In this document: in pieces, positions 27,902-37,229 of the stretch | How the letters are laid out: each line of letters starts with the position of its first letter | Position numbering within the stretch: position 1 is the stretch's first letter | NCBI RefSeq assembly: GCF_026965535.1 | Contig: NZ_CP114039.1 | Coordinates: 3,472,001-3,536,000 of the forward strand | Direction of reading: 5' to 3' | DNA: 64,000 nt | DNA from: Corallococcus sp. NCRR | GTDB lineage: Bacteria > Myxococcota > Myxococcia > Myxococcales > Myxococcaceae | Program-made: the position numbers and the translations under genes | Notes under the pieces: model-generated | Databases searched by the model: none | Told to the model about the DNA's origin: nothing | What the model saw: the letters and a program-made list of their open reading frames with translations, nothing else

Positions 27902-28588
27902 CTACTCCGTCCACCGCCCCCGCCGCGTGGGCTCCTTCAACGCCTGCTCCAGCGCCGCCAGGAAGCGCTTGCGCGGCCAGGACTCCGCGCCGAAGCGCTC
28001 CAGGTGCTCGGTCTCCACCTGGCAGTCGATGAGCTGGAAGCCCCAGCCCTTGAAGCGCTCCACCGCCGTGGCGAACGCCACCTTCGACGCGTCCGGCGCC
28101 AGCGCGAACATGCTCTCCCCGAAGTACGCCGCGCCCAGCGACACGCCGTACAGCCCGCCCACCAGCACCTCGCCGTCCCACGCCTCCACCGAGTGCGCCA
28201 GCCCCAGCTCGTGCAACCGGATGTACGCCTGCTTCATCGCGTCCGTGATCCACGTGCCGTCCTGCCCCGGACGGTGCACTCGCGAGCACGCGTCGATGAC
28301 CTTCGCGAACACCGTGTCGTAGCGCACTGTGTACGTGCCCCGGTTCATCACCTTGCGCAGCGAACGGCCCACGTGAATCTTGTCCGGCTCCAGCACGAAG
28401 CGCGGGTCGGGCGAGTGCCACAGGATGGGCTGCCCCTCGCTGTACCAGGGGAAGATGCCCTGCGAGTACGCGGCCACCAGCCGCTCCGGGCGCAGGTCGC
28501 CGCCCACCGCCAGCAGGCCGCTCTTGTCCGCCTTGGAGGGCGGGGGGAACAGCTCCGGCTCGTCGTCACTCAGCAGGTAGATGGGCAC
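27902..28588 (-). CDS. aat: Leucyl/phenylalanyl-tRNA--protein transferase
   Basis: A 228-residue enzyme that transfers Leu or Phe from aminoacyl-tRNA to N-terminal Arg or Lys of proteins, marking them for the ClpS/ClpAP N-end-rule pathway. Diagnostic blocks are FPPPSKADKSGLLAVGGDL, YSQGIFPWYSEGQPILWHSP, DGTWITDAMKQAYIRLHELG, HSVEAWDGEVLVGGLYGVSL, GESMF and LIDCQ. Length matches the family. The ATG start begins MPIYLLSDDEPELFPPP, as in many homologues. It lies 14 bases downstream of a lipoprotein gene on the same strand. Confidence 0.96.
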   Translation of the reverse strand: MPIYLLSDDEPELFPPPSKADKSGLLAVGGDLRPERLVAAYSQGIFPWYSEGQPILWHSPDPRFVLEPDKIHVGRSLRKVMNRGTYTVRYDTVFAKVIDACSRVHRPGQDGTWITDAMKQAYIRLHELGLAHSVEAWDGEVLVGGLYGVSLGAAYFGESMFALAPDASKVAFATAVERFKGWGFQLIDCQVETEHLERFGAESWPRKRFLAALEQALKEPTRRGRWTE

Positions 28589-28602
28589 GCGTGCGCCCCA
28601 GT

Positions 28603-29445
28603 CTAGCGGGACACGTTGAGCTTCACGTCACCCTTCAGGAAGTAGGGGACCTGCAACAGGGGGCCCTTCAGCTCGCCCTTCACGCTGTAGGGCAGGACGC
28701 CCTTCCCGATGAGCGCCTTGACGCCCGGCCCCCAGGACTGGGCCGTCACCGCCACCTCCACCGGGTACACGCCCGTGGCGGACGCATCCACCGAGTCCGC
28801 CTGCGCGGTGGTGCCCTCCTCCAGGGGCTTGTCCGCCACGGCGACCTGGTAGGTCAGCGAGTCCAGCCGCAGCGGGAAGGGGTTCGGGTTGCGCACGCCC
28901 AGCCGCAGGTTGATCTGCACCTCCTCCGGCGAATAGCGCGCGGCGTCCAGGCTCTCCACGATGACCTCCGGCAGCCGGGGCACGCGCACGGCGCGGCTGG
29001 CGGCGAAGGGCACGGTCTCCTCGCTGCCGCCGGAGCGCACCACCAGCGTGCCGCGCAGCGCGATGAGCACCGTGCCGCCCTGGGCGCTCAGGCGGGCCAG
29101 GTCCTCGGGGCTCTTCACGTAGGAAGACTTCTCCTCGATGGAGAAGTCCGCGGGGGTCCCCGGCGCGAACGGCACCCCCAGCTTCGCGGAGCCCGTCTTG
29201 ACCACCTGCCCGTCGGCGACGAGCTCGTAGTCGGCGCGCTCCACGACGCCGTTGGCGGTGCCGGTGATTTGTCCGGTGTAGCGCACGGAGGCGTCGGTGA
29301 GCCCCTGGGAGACGACGGCGGTCTCCTGGGCCGTCAGGGCCGGGGGGCCTCCGGAGCGGACCGGGGCGGAGGCACACCCGGAGTTGAGGGCGAACAGCGC
29401 GGACACCAGGGCCATCAAGCAGGTCGAGCGATTCACAAAGGACAT
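28603..29445 (-). CDS. Lipoprotein with tandem WHy/LEA14-like domains
   Basis: A 280-residue lipoprotein with signal and lipobox (LNSGC). The mature part carries two beta-sandwich halves. The second (VQINLRLGVRNPNPFPLRLD, YQVAVADKPLEEGTTAQ, VPVEVAVTA-like strand) is a clear WHy/LEA14 domain, and the first (SVRYTGQITGTANGVVER, LVVRSGGSEE) is a weaker copy. The related lipoprotein at 13173-13664 has the same fold. Function is unknown; an envelope location is probable. The ATG at 29445 places the hydrophobic signal near the N-terminus, better than the longer frame. It is divergent from the metallopeptidase-like gene. Confidence 0.8.
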   Translation of the reverse strand: MSFVNRSTCLMALVSALFALNSGCASAPVRSGGPPALTAQETAVVSQGLTDASVRYTGQITGTANGVVERADYELVADGQVVKTGSAKLGVPFAPGTPADFSIEEKSSYVKSPEDLARLSAQGGTVLIALRGTLVVRSGGSEETVPFAASRAVRVPRLPEVIVESLDAARYSPEEVQINLRLGVRNPNPFPLRLDSLTYQVAVADKPLEEGTTAQADSVDASATGVYPVEVAVTAQSWGPGVKALIGKGVLPYSVKGELKGPLLQVPYFLKGDVKLNVSR

Positions 29446-29501
29446 TCTGGGGAGGCCAGGGGCTCGGCCCAAGGGGATTTCCGCTAGACTGTCCACCAAC
29501 C

Positions 29502-30146
29502 GTGGCTCCCCGACGTCCCAACTTCAACCGGACCCTGCGCTCCCTCATCCGGGACATCGCCGCGCGCATGCCCGAGTTCAGCCACGTGAAGGTGGGCCGC
29601 ATCCTGGTGGTGGCTGGCGAGGCCCGCCGGGCGTCGCGAGGCACGGTGAAGCCCCTGTGCTTCAAGGGGGGCAAGAGCATCGACAAGGCGGGGCGGCGCA
29701 AGCCGGTGGTGCGCATCCGGGGCCGCCGCATCCTGTACTGCATCACGCTGCGCCCGCTCTTCTTCCGGGGCTCCACCGCGAAGTCGCGGCTGGAGACGCT
29801 GATGCACGAGCTCTTCCACATCTCGCTGCGCTTCGACGGCACGCTGCACGCGGGCCGCCGCCACGCGAAGCTGGGCGCGGAGTTCGGGCGCCGCCTGCGG
29901 CCGCTGGTGCGCCGCTACCTGAAGCTGTGCCCGGAGGCGCTGCTCACGGACCTGGCGCACTCGGGCGAGGTGCGGGTGCTGCAGTGGCTGGAGCGCCCGG
30001 GCCCGGCCTACCACCCGCGCGCGTCGCACCGCCGCGTGCGCAAGGTCTACACGGAGGAGCAGCTCTACTCCGGAGTGACCCGCATGGTGACGCCGCGTCC
30101 GCGCGTGGCCCGCGAGGCCCACGTGCGCGACGACAAGGTGCACTGA
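29502..30146 (+). CDS. Putative zinc metallopeptidase-like protein
   Basis: A 214-residue basic protein without a signal peptide. The zinc motif HELFH lies near residue 102 in TLMHELFHISLRFDGTLHAG, resembling the group of phage-type or uncharacterised putative metallopeptidases. Arg/Lys content is high (RRVRKV, RGRR), so nucleic-acid association is possible. The GTG start lies just downstream of the divergent lipoprotein gene. The hemerythrin gene follows after nine bases, suggesting co-transcription. Confidence 0.75.
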   Translation: MAPRRPNFNRTLRSLIRDIAARMPEFSHVKVGRILVVAGEARRASRGTVKPLCFKGGKSIDKAGRRKPVVRIRGRRILYCITLRPLFFRGSTAKSRLETLMHELFHISLRFDGTLHAGRRHAKLGAEFGRRLRPLVRRYLKLCPEALLTDLAHSGEVRVLQWLERPGPAYHPRASHRRVRKVYTEEQLYSGVTRMVTPRPRVAREAHVRDDKVH

Positions 30147-30155
30147 AGGGCGTTG

Positions 30156-30644
30156 ATGGCCGCGCCCACCGACTTCGTCAGCCTGGGAGCGCTCCACCGC
30201 GACCTGGAGGAGCTGTTCCTCCAGCACCAGGAAGCGCTGATGGGCATGGACCTGCCCGCCGCGCGCGAACGCCTGACGCTCTATCGAGACGAGCTGACGC
30301 GGCACCTGGAGGCGGAGGAGGCCCTGCTATTGCCGGAGCTGCCGCGCGCCGGAAGGATCCGAGGCGCCGCGCCGGAGCTCTTCACCGGCGAGCACCAGCG
30401 CATGCGGGAGCTGCTGGCGAAGTGTCAGGAGGCCGTGGACGCGCTGGACGCGAGCACACCGGACTACCGCCGCGCGGTGCTCCGCGTGTTCGACATGGAG
30501 AGCACGTTCAAGCACCTGGAGCACCACCACTCACTGCGCGAGGAGACGTACCTGTTCCCCGCCTTGGATGGAGTGCTGGGTGAAGAGGAGCGGCGGGCCC
30601 TGCTGGCCGCGTTCCTCGCGCGCACTATTTCTCCGGAGGCGTGA
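30156..30644 (+). CDS. Hemerythrin-domain protein (cytoplasmic)
   Basis: A 162-residue four-helix protein with the His/Glu ligand pattern of hemerythrins: an N-terminal H in ALHRDLEELFLQHQ, HLEAEEALLLPEL, EHQRMREL and FKHLEHHHSLREETYLFPAL. The family binds a di-iron centre that can bind oxygen or sense oxygen or nitric oxide. ATG 30156 is preferred to the adjacent TTG. The stop lies inside the 3' end of the convergent exported hemerythrin gene (20-base overlap). Confidence 0.85.
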   Translation: MAAPTDFVSLGALHRDLEELFLQHQEALMGMDLPAARERLTLYRDELTRHLEAEEALLLPELPRAGRIRGAAPELFTGEHQRMRELLAKCQEAVDALDASTPDYRRAVLRVFDMESTFKHLEHHHSLREETYLFPALDGVLGEEERRALLAAFLARTISPEA

Positions 30645-31317
30645 ACCGGGCGAGGTCGTGGATGCCAAGCGCGCGCTCCAGCTGAGCCACCTCCTTGAGC
30701 GCGTTCTCGAAGCCGTCGCTCCCCAGCACCCGGTGCTCCTGCGCCTCGAAGCGCTCGCCCAGTTCCTGGAATTGCTTCTCGTCGAAGAGTTCGCGGAACG
30801 CGGGGAACAGGACCGTGTCCTCACGCGCGGCGTGGGGCCGGTACATGCGGATGAACTGCGTGAGCTGCCGCGCGACCGTGGCCCTCTGCTGGGGTTGAGT
30901 GAGGGCGTCGCGGCCCGAGGCCGCGGCGAGGATGGACGCGGTGAGCTTGCGCCCGGCGGCGTGTTGTTCGAGCAGCACCTGGACGAGCTCCTTCTGCTGT
31001 CCCGCCTTCACCAGCCGGGGGAACACCTCCGTCTCCTCTGTCTTCTCGTGGTAGTCCTCGCCGAAGCGGCGCATGAGCCGGGTGGCCTGGGCGAGCACCT
31101 CCGCGGGAGCCTTCTCTTCACGGAGGTCGAGGCGGCGAGCGAGCTCGTCGTAGACCAGGAGCGTGCGGCGGATGACGCCGTGCTCGCGCATCAGGTCCTC
31201 CGTGGCGTTCACCTCCGCGGGCCTGGACTTGGGCGCCGCGTTCACGGTGCTTGCCGCGCCCAGCAAGACGACCGTGGACAGGAAGCGGCGGCGGCTGGAC
31301 GCCTCATTCATGGACAT
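30625..31317 (-). CDS. Exported hemerythrin-domain protein with twin-arginine signal
   Basis: A 230-residue protein with a Tat-like signal (SSRRRFLSTVVLLGAAS). The hemerythrin domain shows REHGVIRRTLLVYDE, FGEDYHEKTEETEVFPRL, LLEQHAAGRKLTASI and RPHAAREDTVLFPAF, all metal-ligand positions. Export of a folded, iron-loaded protein by Tat would make sense. It overlaps the convergent cytoplasmic hemerythrin gene by 20 bases at the 3' ends. The two are paralogous folds but not close copies. Confidence 0.88.
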   Translation of the reverse strand: MSMNEASSRRRFLSTVVLLGAASTVNAAPKSRPAEVNATEDLMREHGVIRRTLLVYDELARRLDLREEKAPAEVLAQATRLMRRFGEDYHEKTEETEVFPRLVKAGQQKELVQVLLEQHAAGRKLTASILAAASGRDALTQPQQRATVARQLTQFIRMYRPHAAREDTVLFPAFRELFDEKQFQELGERFEAQEHRVLGSDGFENALKEVAQLERALGIHDLARFTPPEK

Positions 31318-31494
31318 GCCCCTTGTATGAGCCGTTGTCCCGCTGGTCGAACCTGTCCGACAGTCGAACAGGTTTGTGCGCGGCGCGGCGGGTAGGGCGG
31401 GCGGGCAGGGGGGCCGTCGTCCCCCTGGCTCTGCCTGACGTCGAGGCGTGCGTGGTGTTCTCGCGCCCGCTGGCTCGAACGAGGTTTCCTCCTG

Positions 31495-33132
31495 GTGGGA
31501 CGCGGGGTCTGGGTGTGGTGCTGGGCGCTCGTGGCGCTGGCGCTCGCGGGTTGCGGCTCGGGGGCGGAGCTGACGCCCTGTGCCGTGGACTGCGAGGGCG
31601 CGGCCTGCGCGGCCTGCGTCACGTCCCTTCCCGAGGAGACCGTCCGGCCCGCGCTCGCGTGTGATCAGCTCCTCGCGCCGTCACGGTGCCTGGGGCCTCG
31701 AGTGCTGGAGCGCTGCGTGGATGGCGCCGTGCACCGGGAGGACTGCGCGGAGGACACGACCTGCGTCGAATCGCCGGAGGTCGCCTGTGTCTCGGGCTCG
31801 GCGTGTGTCGACGGCGTCTCGCAGTGCACGGAGTCCAGGGCCTTGCAGGTGTGCACGAACGGCCGGTGGGCCGCGCGGGCCTGTGATGTGGCCTGCGAAG
31901 CCGCGCCCGGACGGGGCTTCTGCGGCAGGCCCGGGCCCACGTTGAGCGGCACTGTGCGCTACGCGCGCCGCTTCCCGGACGCGGAGTTCCGCGCGTGGAC
32001 GCTGGACGTGGAGCCGGTGCCTGCGCGCGGGTTCCTCATCGTGTCGTTCCAGGGCTCGAAGGTGCTCGACTCGCAGGTGACGGATGACGCCGGCCGCTTC
32101 ACGCTGAAGGTGTCGTCGTCCCCGGGCGATGACGACCGCGTCGTCGTGTACGCGGCCGGCCGTGGACGGGATGGCGCGGTGGCCTACGCGGTGGCGGACC
32201 CCGGGCTGCAGGGGGCGCAGTCGGTGAAGACGGTGCCGGGGGACGCGGCCCGCATCTGGAGTTGGTCGCGCACGACGCGCGAGCTGTCGGAGCGACCCGT
32301 GTTCACCCTCGCCGAGTCCGAGGGCTCCGGCGCGGCGGCGGTGTTCGACGTGCTGGGCACGGCCTGGCGCCGGATGCGCGAGCGCTACGGAGGACGCGAC
32401 GGCCTGCCCATCGTGGCGTGGCTGGGCTTCGGGACGACCTGGTCCTGTGGGGCGTGCTTCGCGCCGTGGCCGGTGACGGCGGTGGGCCGGAGCTGGGACT
32501 CGCAGGTGTGGCTGCCGGGGGACTCGGATGCGGCGTGGTGGTCGGACGCGATGGTGATGCACGAGCTGGGGCACTGGGTGATGGCCAGCCAGGGCACCAG
32601 TCCGGAGGAGGGCGGGCCGCACTACGTGGGCGTGCCCACCTTCCCGGGACAGGCGTGGAGCGAGGGCTGGGCCACCTGGTTCAGCGCGGACGCGCGCCGC
32701 AGTCCCCGCTACTTCGACCGGCAGGGCGGGACGCTGTTCTGGGTGGACCTGTCCGCGCGAGCCTCCTCGGTGAGCCCCTGGACGCGGCCCCGCGCCGAAG
32801 ACGGCCTGCTCCAGCCCATGGACGAGAACGAGGTCGCCGCCATCCTCTACCGCACGGCCACCGGCACACCGTCCAGCCAGCCGCTCTACGACGCGCTCGC
32901 CGCGCCCGCGATGAACCAGCCTCCCTGGGCGCGCGGCTACACGAAGCACACCTGGACGCGGGATGAGACGGGCGCGCTCACGGACGTGGCGGACACGGGA
33001 AGGCCGTCACCGTGTCTCGCGGACTTCCTGGACGCGCTGACGTGCCAGGGCTTCCCGAGCACACGGGTGGACGCGGCCACCGAACCCGCGACTTCCTTTC
33101 CGTATCCCAGCCACGAGCCCCTGTGCCCATGA
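31495..33132 (+). CDS. Surface lipoprotein metalloprotease (gluzincin-type)
   Basis: A 545-residue lipoprotein with lipobox LAGC (Cys20). A Cys-rich N-terminal region of about 130 residues holds repeated CxxG-type loops (RCLGPRVLERCVDGAVHRED, CTESRALQVCTNGRWAARAC). A carboxypeptidase-regulatory-like domain follows (about 150-240). The peptidase region has HELGHW near residue 355 and SEGWATWF near 390, the HExxH plus downstream Glu layout of gluzincins. Target proteins are unknown. The GTG start has GAGG upstream. The next gene overlaps by four bases (ATGA). Confidence 0.82.
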   Translation: MGRGVWVWCWALVALALAGCGSGAELTPCAVDCEGAACAACVTSLPEETVRPALACDQLLAPSRCLGPRVLERCVDGAVHREDCAEDTTCVESPEVACVSGSACVDGVSQCTESRALQVCTNGRWAARACDVACEAAPGRGFCGRPGPTLSGTVRYARRFPDAEFRAWTLDVEPVPARGFLIVSFQGSKVLDSQVTDDAGRFTLKVSSSPGDDDRVVVYAAGRGRDGAVAYAVADPGLQGAQSVKTVPGDAARIWSWSRTTRELSERPVFTLAESEGSGAAAVFDVLGTAWRRMRERYGGRDGLPIVAWLGFGTTWSCGACFAPWPVTAVGRSWDSQVWLPGDSDAAWWSDAMVMHELGHWVMASQGTSPEEGGPHYVGVPTFPGQAWSEGWATWFSADARRSPRYFDRQGGTLFWVDLSARASSVSPWTRPRAEDGLLQPMDENEVAAILYRTATGTPSSQPLYDALAAPAMNQPPWARGYTKHTWTRDETGALTDVADTGRPSPCLADFLDALTCQGFPSTRVDAATEPATSFPYPSHEPLCP

Positions 33133-33947
33133 AGCTTCCCCGTCCGATGCAGAGAAGCCGGCGGTCCACGGCCATGATGCGCAAACGCGTGGCGGGGGCC
33201 GTGCTGGCGCTGGCGCTCGTCGGAGCACTTTCGGCGGGCATGGCGTCTGGCGTGGACCGCGTGCGGCGCAAGAAGCCGCCCAGGCCCTCCGAGTCACCGC
33301 CTCAGGCGGCGCAGGAGAAGCCCGTCCACGCGTCCTCCCCGACGCTCCTCGCCTCCGCGCGGTCGGTGGCGCTGCCAGCGCACGGAATGCCTTCATGGGA
33401 CCTGCCGTCGCGCGAAGCCCCGCGCTCGCGGCCTGTTGCCCCTGCGAAGACGCATGTCACGGAGGTGCAGACACCGGTGCTCACGCGAAGCCCGGAGGAG
33501 GACGGCGCCACGGCCACGGACAGCCCCGCGCCACGGACCACGATGCTCCCCGCCACGGCGCGCATCCCCGCGCCCTTGCATGTCTCCTGGCGGGTGGTGG
33601 ACGCCAGCGCGGACACGGTGCGGCTCATCGCGCGGCTGGACCGGAGCCCGGGCTTCACCGCGCCCGTGGAGGTCTCCCTGCGCGTGCCGCCGCGAACAGT
33701 TCTCCGGGAGGGCCCCACGTCGCCCATCGTCCTGGACGGAGACACGCGGGAAGTGCCCTGGACCCTGGGCCTGACCGAGGGCTCCCGCCCCGACGACGAC
33801 CTCGTGCTGCTGGCGAGCGCCGCGGGCGAATCCTTCGGCGTCCACGCGGAGGCGCGCTACCACTTCGGCCGGCCGCTCACGGAGTCACCGCGTCCCACGC
33901 CCACGGGGCCTCCGCTGCCAGAGGCCCTCATGCGCTCCCGCGAGTAA
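33129..33947 (+). CDS. Membrane-anchored Pro-rich protein of unknown function
   Basis: A 272-residue protein with a basic N-terminus, one hydrophobic helix (VAGAVLALALVGALSAGM, about 21-38), a Pro/Ala-rich linker of about 90 residues and a beta-rich C-terminal domain (HVSWRVVDASADTVRLIARL, FTAPVEVSLRVPPR). Coupled to the upstream protease gene by a four-base overlap, so they may work together at the cell surface. No family recognised. Confidence 0.7.
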   Translation: MKLPRPMQRSRRSTAMMRKRVAGAVLALALVGALSAGMASGVDRVRRKKPPRPSESPPQAAQEKPVHASSPTLLASARSVALPAHGMPSWDLPSREAPRSRPVAPAKTHVTEVQTPVLTRSPEEDGATATDSPAPRTTMLPATARIPAPLHVSWRVVDASADTVRLIARLDRSPGFTAPVEVSLRVPPRTVLREGPTSPIVLDGDTREVPWTLGLTEGSRPDDDLVLLASAAGESFGVHAEARYHFGRPLTESPRPTPTGPPLPEALMRSRE

Positions 33948-33955
33948 CCCCGGGC

Positions 33956-34678
33956 TCAATCCAGGTTGAAGTACACCTCGTCGATGGCGCCGTGGAACTG
34001 GTCGTTGTTGTTCCCGGCGCTCTTGGCCCCGATGCCGACGGACTGGCCCGTGGGGTTGATGTCGTAGGTGCTGGCGAGCAGCGCGCTGCCCCGGGCCACG
34101 TTGTCGATGAGGATGGTCAACGTGGTGCTGGTGCGCTGACACGTCACCTTGTGCCAGACGCCATCCGCGATGCCCACGGACGCCTTGACGATGACTGCGT
34201 CCGCGCCGCCGGTGGTGCGCACGACGCAGCTGGGCTTGCCCGTCACCGCGTCGTCCAGCTGCAGCTTCCACTGGGGCGTGGAGGAGAGCCCCTTCTGCAC
34301 CAGGTTGGAGCCGTGGTCCGTGCTCAGCTCCGCGAGCGTCACGCGAACCCGCGCCCCGAAGGAGAACAGCGCCGTGCCCGGGTTGAGCGACGCGGAGTCC
34401 GCCGCGCTGATGAACGCCTTCGCGCATGCCGTCCCGATACAGACGGCGGGGAAGCGCACCCCCTGGCCCTCGTATCCCGCCGCCTCCACCGTGACGGCGC
34501 CGCCGTTGCTCGACTGCGCCGTGCCGGTGTGGCCCTTGCCGCTGTCGTCCACCACGGTGGTCACCGGGTCGGACACCGACTCGAATTTGTAACGCAGCTT
34601 CTGGCTCACCGCGCCGGCCGTCACCGGCCCCAGCAGCAACACCGCGGCCAGTCCCACGCGCATCGGATGGTTTCTCAT
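33956..34678 (-). CDS. LamG/ConA-like lectin-fold exported protein
   Basis: A 240-residue protein with a signal (MRNHPMRVGLAAVLLLGPVTAGA) and a single laminin-G/concanavalin-A-like domain: YKFESVSDPVTTVVDDSGKG, GVRFPAVCIGTA, WHKVTCQRTSTTLTILIDN and the C-terminal FHGAIDEVYFNLD. Such domains commonly bind glycans. It is the last gene of the minus-strand Glt/Nfs-like cluster, eight bases after the TPR gene, and may provide a surface glycan contact. Confidence 0.85.
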   Translation of the reverse strand: MRNHPMRVGLAAVLLLGPVTAGAVSQKLRYKFESVSDPVTTVVDDSGKGHTGTAQSSNGGAVTVEAAGYEGQGVRFPAVCIGTACAKAFISAADSASLNPGTALFSFGARVRVTLAELSTDHGSNLVQKGLSSTPQWKLQLDDAVTGKPSCVVRTTGGADAVIVKASVGIADGVWHKVTCQRTSTTLTILIDNVARGSALLASTYDINPTGQSVGIGAKSAGNNNDQFHGAIDEVYFNLD

Positions 34679-34686
34679 GAGGGTCC

Positions 34687-36591
34687 TCAAGGTACGTCCA
34701 CGGCCAGCTTCTGCAGCGCGCTCTTCGCGTCCGCGTGGTCCGGCTGCAACTGCACGGCGGCCTCGTATTCCTTCTTCGCCTCGGGCTTGCGGTTGGTGGC
34801 CTCCAGCAGCTGCGCGAGCGCGAAGTGCGGCTCGCCCGCGCTCGCGTCCACCTGCGACGCGCCCCGGAACGCCTTCTCCGCCTCCGGCAGCTTGCCCTGT
34901 CGGTACAGCGTGTGCCCCAGGTACAAGAGGCCCAGCGAGTTGCGCGGCTCCACCGCCAGCACGTCGCTCAGCACCTGGAGCGCCTTGGCCTCGTCCCCGC
35001 CGCGCAGGTACAGGAAGCCCAGCTCCGCGCGGGCCTCCAACTGCGCGGGGTCCTTCGTCACCACCGCCTCCAGCTCCGGCACCGCCAGGTCCGGCCGGCC
35101 GCGCCGCGAGTGCAGGATGCCCAGCCGCGCGAGCGCCGCTGTGTCCGCCTCTTCGCCTTGCGCGGGCGTGAGCAGCTTCTCCGCCGCCACGTAGTCGCCC
35201 ATCGCGAGCAGCAGGTCCGCCAGGCCCAGCTTCGCCGCGCGGTGCTTCGGATCCTCCTGGAGCACGGCCTCGTAGAGGGGCCGCGCCTGGGCGCCCACGT
35301 GCTTCTTCGCGTACGCCTCCGCCAGCATCAGCCGGTTCTCCACCGTGGGCTGGAGCTTCACGCAGGCCGAGTACTGCGCGATGGCGCCGTCCAGGTCGCC
35401 CTTGGCCTTGAGCGCGTCGCCGTAGCCCGCGCGCACGCCGGGCTCGTCCGGGAAGGTCTCCACCGCCGTCTTCAGTGTGGCCACCGCGTCGTCCACCTTG
35501 CCCAGCTCCAGGTACGCGCGCGCCAGGCCCTGGTAGGCCTCCGTCGTCTTCTTGCCGTCGTCCGCGCTCTTCTCGATGGCCTTCTGGAACGCGGACACCG
35601 CCTGCGTCTTCTTGCCCTGCGCCAGGTACAGCTGGCCCAGTTGCGTGTACGGGCCGCTCGCGCGGCGGGGCTCCAGGAGCAGCGCCTTCTCGAAGGCCTT
35701 CGTCGCCCGGGCGTTCTCCCCCAACTGGAAGCACGCGAGCCCCAGGTTGAAGTGCGCCTCCGCGTACTTCGGATCCAACGTGATGGCCTTCTGGAACGCC
35801 TCCGCCGCCTTGCGCGCGTTGCCCTGGCCGTCCAGCACCACGCCCAGGTTGTTCTGCGCGCGCGCGTGCCTGGGGTCCGCCTTGAGCGCCGCCTGGTACT
35901 CCGCGAACGCGCCCGTGACGTCGTTCTCCCGCATCAGCACGACGCCCAGGTTGTAGTGCGCCTCCGCGTCGCCGTCCTTCTGGCGGATGGCCTCGCGCAG
36001 CGTCTCCTTCGCCTCCGCGGCCAGCCCCTTCTCCGCCAGCGCCTTGCCCAGGTTCACCCGCGCCACCTGGAGCGCGCCGTCCAGCTTCAGCGCTTCTCGG
36101 TAGGCCTCGATGGCGTCGTCCGTGCGGTTCGCGCGCTGGAGCACCTCGCCCAGGTTGAAGCGCAGCTCCGCGTCCTTGGGCGACAGCTCCGTGGCCACGG
36201 AGTACTGCGTGATGGCCTCGTCCGTGTCGTCCTGGATGCGCGCCAGCAGGCCGCGCTCCGAGCGCAGCGTGGCCTCTTCCGGGAAGGCCGCCAGCGCCGC
36301 GTCCAGCACCGCCTTGGCCTTGGGCACGTCACCGGACAGCCGCAGCGCGCGCGCGAGCGCGACCTTCGCGGGGACGCCGTCCGGCGTGAGCCCGACGAGC
36401 TTCGTCAGCGGCGCCACCGCGCGGCGCGGCTGGTTCTGCGACAGGAAGGCCGTGCCCAGCTTGTAGAGCGCGTCCGGGTCGTCCGGGAGCTTGTCCGCGC
36501 GCGCGGCGGCGGGCTTCTCCGGTGGAGGTGCCTCCGGCGCGGGAGCCTGGGCCGTCAGCAATTGAAGGAGAAGGACTCCGGCTTTCGTCAT
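34687..36591 (-). CDS. Exported TPR-repeat protein
   Basis: A 634-residue protein with a short signal (MTKAGVLLLQLLTAQA) and about 16-17 consecutive TPR units (for example AEAHYNLGVVLMRENDVTGA, ARAQNNLGVVLDGQGNARKA). It is a helical solenoid that should mediate protein contacts in the periplasm. Its length and repeat number resemble the TPR components of the M. xanthus gliding (Glt) and spore-coat (Nfs) machines. The ATG overlaps the preceding gene's stop by one base. Confidence 0.88.
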   Translation of the reverse strand: MTKAGVLLLQLLTAQAPAPEAPPPEKPAAARADKLPDDPDALYKLGTAFLSQNQPRRAVAPLTKLVGLTPDGVPAKVALARALRLSGDVPKAKAVLDAALAAFPEEATLRSERGLLARIQDDTDEAITQYSVATELSPKDAELRFNLGEVLQRANRTDDAIEAYREALKLDGALQVARVNLGKALAEKGLAAEAKETLREAIRQKDGDAEAHYNLGVVLMRENDVTGAFAEYQAALKADPRHARAQNNLGVVLDGQGNARKAAEAFQKAITLDPKYAEAHFNLGLACFQLGENARATKAFEKALLLEPRRASGPYTQLGQLYLAQGKKTQAVSAFQKAIEKSADDGKKTTEAYQGLARAYLELGKVDDAVATLKTAVETFPDEPGVRAGYGDALKAKGDLDGAIAQYSACVKLQPTVENRLMLAEAYAKKHVGAQARPLYEAVLQEDPKHRAAKLGLADLLLAMGDYVAAEKLLTPAQGEEADTAALARLGILHSRRGRPDLAVPELEAVVTKDPAQLEARAELGFLYLRGGDEAKALQVLSDVLAVEPRNSLGLLYLGHTLYRQGKLPEAEKAFRGASQVDASAGEPHFALAQLLEATNRKPEAKKEYEAAVQLQPDHADAKSALQKLAVDVP

Positions 36592-37229
36592 CACAGGTTC
36601 TCCACGTACGGGCTGGCGCGCGCGTCGAAGGTCTTCTTGGCGAGGGCGGCCTTCTTCGCCTCCCACGCCTCCTTCGCCGCCTGCGCTTCCTTCGTGTCCC
36701 CCCCGAGGTTCGCGCGCTCTTCCTTCACGGCGGCCTCGCACTCGGACACCTGCTCCTCGAAATCCTTCGGCTCCAGGCGCTCACTGCCCTGCACCTTCGC
36801 CTTGCGCGCCGACGTCAGCCGCGCCAGTTCGAAGCGGGCGAACGCGCAGCGCAACGACAGCTTCTCCACCTCGCGCAATCCCACATTGAGGCGCTGGTGC
36901 GCGCGCAAATACTCCACGCGGGCCTCCGACTCCGCGATGGCCAGCTGCGCCACCTCGCGGGAGGACGCGTCCTGCGCGCGGTCCTCTTCGTCCTCGGCGG
37001 CCTCCTGGCGGGACTTCGCCCGGCGGATGTTGTCGCGCGCGCGGTTGATCTCATTGTCCGCCTCGTCCACGCGGTCGATGGCCAGCGCCAGGTCGTTCTC
37101 CGCCTCCAAGAGCTCGATGCGCGTCTCGTACGGCAGCTTCTTCACCAGCGCGTCCGGCACGCGCATGCCGTAGCTCGGGCCGCAGGCGGCGGTCAGGAGG
37201 GACAGGCTGAGGAGCAGGTGGCGCTTCAT
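36591..37229 (-). CDS. Coiled-coil lipoprotein
   Basis: A 212-residue lipoprotein with lipobox (LTAAC). Nearly all of the mature part is charged, heptad-rich helix (LLEAENDLALAIDRVDEADN, DNIRRAKSRQEAAEDEEDRA, AKEAWEAKKAALAKK), so probably a periplasmic coiled-coil rod anchored to a membrane. It overlaps both neighbouring genes by one to four bases, placing it in the middle of the Glt/Nfs-like operon. No named orthologue can be assigned. Confidence 0.8.
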   Translation of the reverse strand: MKRHLLLSLSLLTAACGPSYGMRVPDALVKKLPYETRIELLEAENDLALAIDRVDEADNEINRARDNIRRAKSRQEAAEDEEDRAQDASSREVAQLAIAESEARVEYLRAHQRLNVGLREVEKLSLRCAFARFELARLTSARKAKVQGSERLEPKDFEEQVSECEAAVKEERANLGGDTKEAQAAKEAWEAKKAALAKKTFDARASPYVENL

